The notes beneath the pieces are model-generated. The model had not been told where the DNA came from. It was given only the letters and a program-made list of their open reading frames with translations, and searched no databases. From Kordia sp045105435 (GTDB taxonomy: Bacteria > Bacteroidota > Bacteroidia > Flavobacteriales > Flavobacteriaceae), in the NCBI RefSeq assembly GCF_045105435.1, contig NZ_JBGCDL010000246.1, forward strand, positions 1-13,751: DNA of 13,751 nucleotides, given 5' to 3'. Each line of letters starts with the position of its first letter. Within the stretch, counting starts at the first letter, position 1. Shown in pieces: positions 12,753 to 13,751 of this stretch. Position numbers and translations under genes: made by a program.

Positions 12753-13751
12753 ATGTACCAATTCCTCGTAAAACCTATTCTTTTTCTATTCGATCCAGAA
12801 AAAGTACATCACTTTACCTTTTCACTCATTCGAACACTGTGTAAAATTCCGTTTATGTCAAGCATTTTCAAAGCAATGTATGTCGTAAATGACAAACGCT
12901 TAGAACGTACTGTTTTTGGATTAACATTTAAAAATCCTGTGGGTTTAGCTGCCGGATTTGACAAAGATGCAAAACTCTACAACGAACTCTCTAACTTCGG
13001 ATTTGGGTTTATAGAAATAGGAACCTTAACGCCAAAACCGCAAGTTGGAAATCCTAAAAAACGATTGTTTCGCTTAAAGCAAGACGAAGCAATTATCAAT
13101 CGTATGGGATTCAATAACGGAGGCGTACAGGAAGCTGTAGCACGTTTAAAAAAGAACAAAGGTGTTTTAATTGGTGGAAACATTGGTAAAAACAAAGTCA
13201 CGCCAAACGAAGAAGCGGTAGAAGATTATAAAATCTGCTTTGAAGCCTTATTTCCTCATGTAGATTATTTTGTAGTGAATGTAAGTTCGCCAAATACGCC
13301 TGGTTTAAGAGAACTACAGGACAAAGAACCTTTGACAAAGTTACTCGCAACTTTACAATTAATGAACAGTGCGAAAGAAGCACCAAAACCAATTCTACTC
13401 AAAATTGCGCCCGATTTAACGAATGAGCAGTTAGAAGATATCATTGAAATTGTGGCAGACACAAAAATTGCAGGTGTTATTGCAACCAACACAACAATTT
13501 CCCGTGAAGGTTTGCAATCCGAAGACAAAGGCGAAATTGGCGGATTAAGCGGAAAACCATTAACCAATCGTTCAACGGAAGTCATTCGTTTCTTAGCTAA
13601 AAAAAGCAACAAAGCATTTCCAATTATTGGAGTAGGAGGAATTCATACCGCAGAAGACGCACTAGAAAAACTAGATGCAGGCGCAGACTTAGTACAATTG
13701 TACACAGGATTTATTTACGAAGGTCCAAAACTCATCAAAAACATCAACAAA
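12753..13751 (+). CDS. pyrD: Dihydroorotate dehydrogenase (quinone), class 2, partial
   Basis: The membrane-associated flavoenzyme that oxidises dihydroorotate to orotate with quinone in pyrimidine synthesis. 333 codons are visible; class 2 enzymes usually have about 340-350 residues, so only the last ten or so are beyond the window. The N-terminal membrane-binding helices typical of class 2 are present (about 1-40, FLVKPILFLFDPEKVHHFTF). The FMN/substrate segments are NPVGLAAGFDKD (61-72), NRMGFNN (116-122), the catalytic serine S179 in NVSSPNTPGLRELQ (numbering four above E. coli S175), LLKIAPDLT (215-223), ATNTT (244-248), GGLSGKPL (263-270) and GVGGI (293-297). The gene has its own promoter and is divergent from pepT. 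No other pyr gene is in view. Confidence 0.95.
   Translation, partial: MYQFLVKPILFLFDPEKVHHFTFSLIRTLCKIPFMSSIFKAMYVVNDKRLERTVFGLTFKNPVGLAAGFDKDAKLYNELSNFGFGFIEIGTLTPKPQVGNPKKRLFRLKQDEAIINRMGFNNGGVQEAVARLKKNKGVLIGGNIGKNKVTPNEEAVEDYKICFEALFPHVDYFVVNVSSPNTPGLRELQDKEPLTKLLATLQLMNSAKEAPKPILLKIAPDLTNEQLEDIIEIVADTKIAGVIATNTTISREGLQSEDKGEIGGLSGKPLTNRSTEVIRFLAKKSNKAFPIIGVGGIHTAEDALEKLDAGADLVQLYTGFIYEGPKLIKNINK

Overview
The window looks like ordinary core chromosome of a marine-type member of the Flavobacteriaceae (Bacteroidota). The DNA is visibly AT-rich. Starts mostly lack a strong Shine-Dalgarno and have A-rich leaders instead. Several upstream regions carry the Bacteroidota promoter pair TTG-N18..20-TAnnTTTG, repeatedly as the exact octamer TATTTTTG. 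The gene families (DUF3276 PUR-like protein, long NusB, DUF1573 lipoprotein next to YajC, ACT-less SerA beside SerC, leucine dehydrogenase) also fit this group. No mobile element, CRISPR array, phage gene, defence cassette, rRNA or tRNA was recognised, and I found no convincing new multi-gene system.

Left part (1-4073, minus strand): a DUF937 protein cut by the window edge, then a block transcribed leftward made of a LuxC-type acyl-CoA reductase, serC and serA. serC and serA are only 26 bp apart and supply the first two committed steps of serine synthesis; a clear hairpin terminator follows serA. A YfhL/Alvin-type 2[4Fe-4S] ferredoxin is transcribed divergently from the reductase, and a 20-bp inverted repeat lies between the two.

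Middle part (4600-10210): a bidirectional terminator separates the ferredoxin from the convergent DUF3276 gene. Upstream of that gene, on the same strand, is an ABC half-exporter with Asp at the catalytic Walker B position. Divergent from it runs a rightward series: leucine dehydrogenase, nusB, a DUF1573 lipoprotein and yajC (apparently starting at TTG). This covers branched-chain amino acid catabolism, antitermination and protein export.

Right part (10211-13751): a 450-bp gene-free region holds a recent 126-bp tandem duplication with AACAGAC heptamer arrays that run up to the stop codon of a DUF1801/YdeI-like gene. Next come pepT (minus) and, divergent from it, pyrD, cut by the right edge. 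pepT and pyrD have matching promoter geometry: TATTTTTG followed by exactly 15 nt and then ATG.

The most unusual signals are non-coding: the 126-bp repeat, related A/C-rich heptamer arrays at both convergent gene junctions, a hairpin directly behind a candidate promoter in front of nusB, and small dyads at two divergent promoters.
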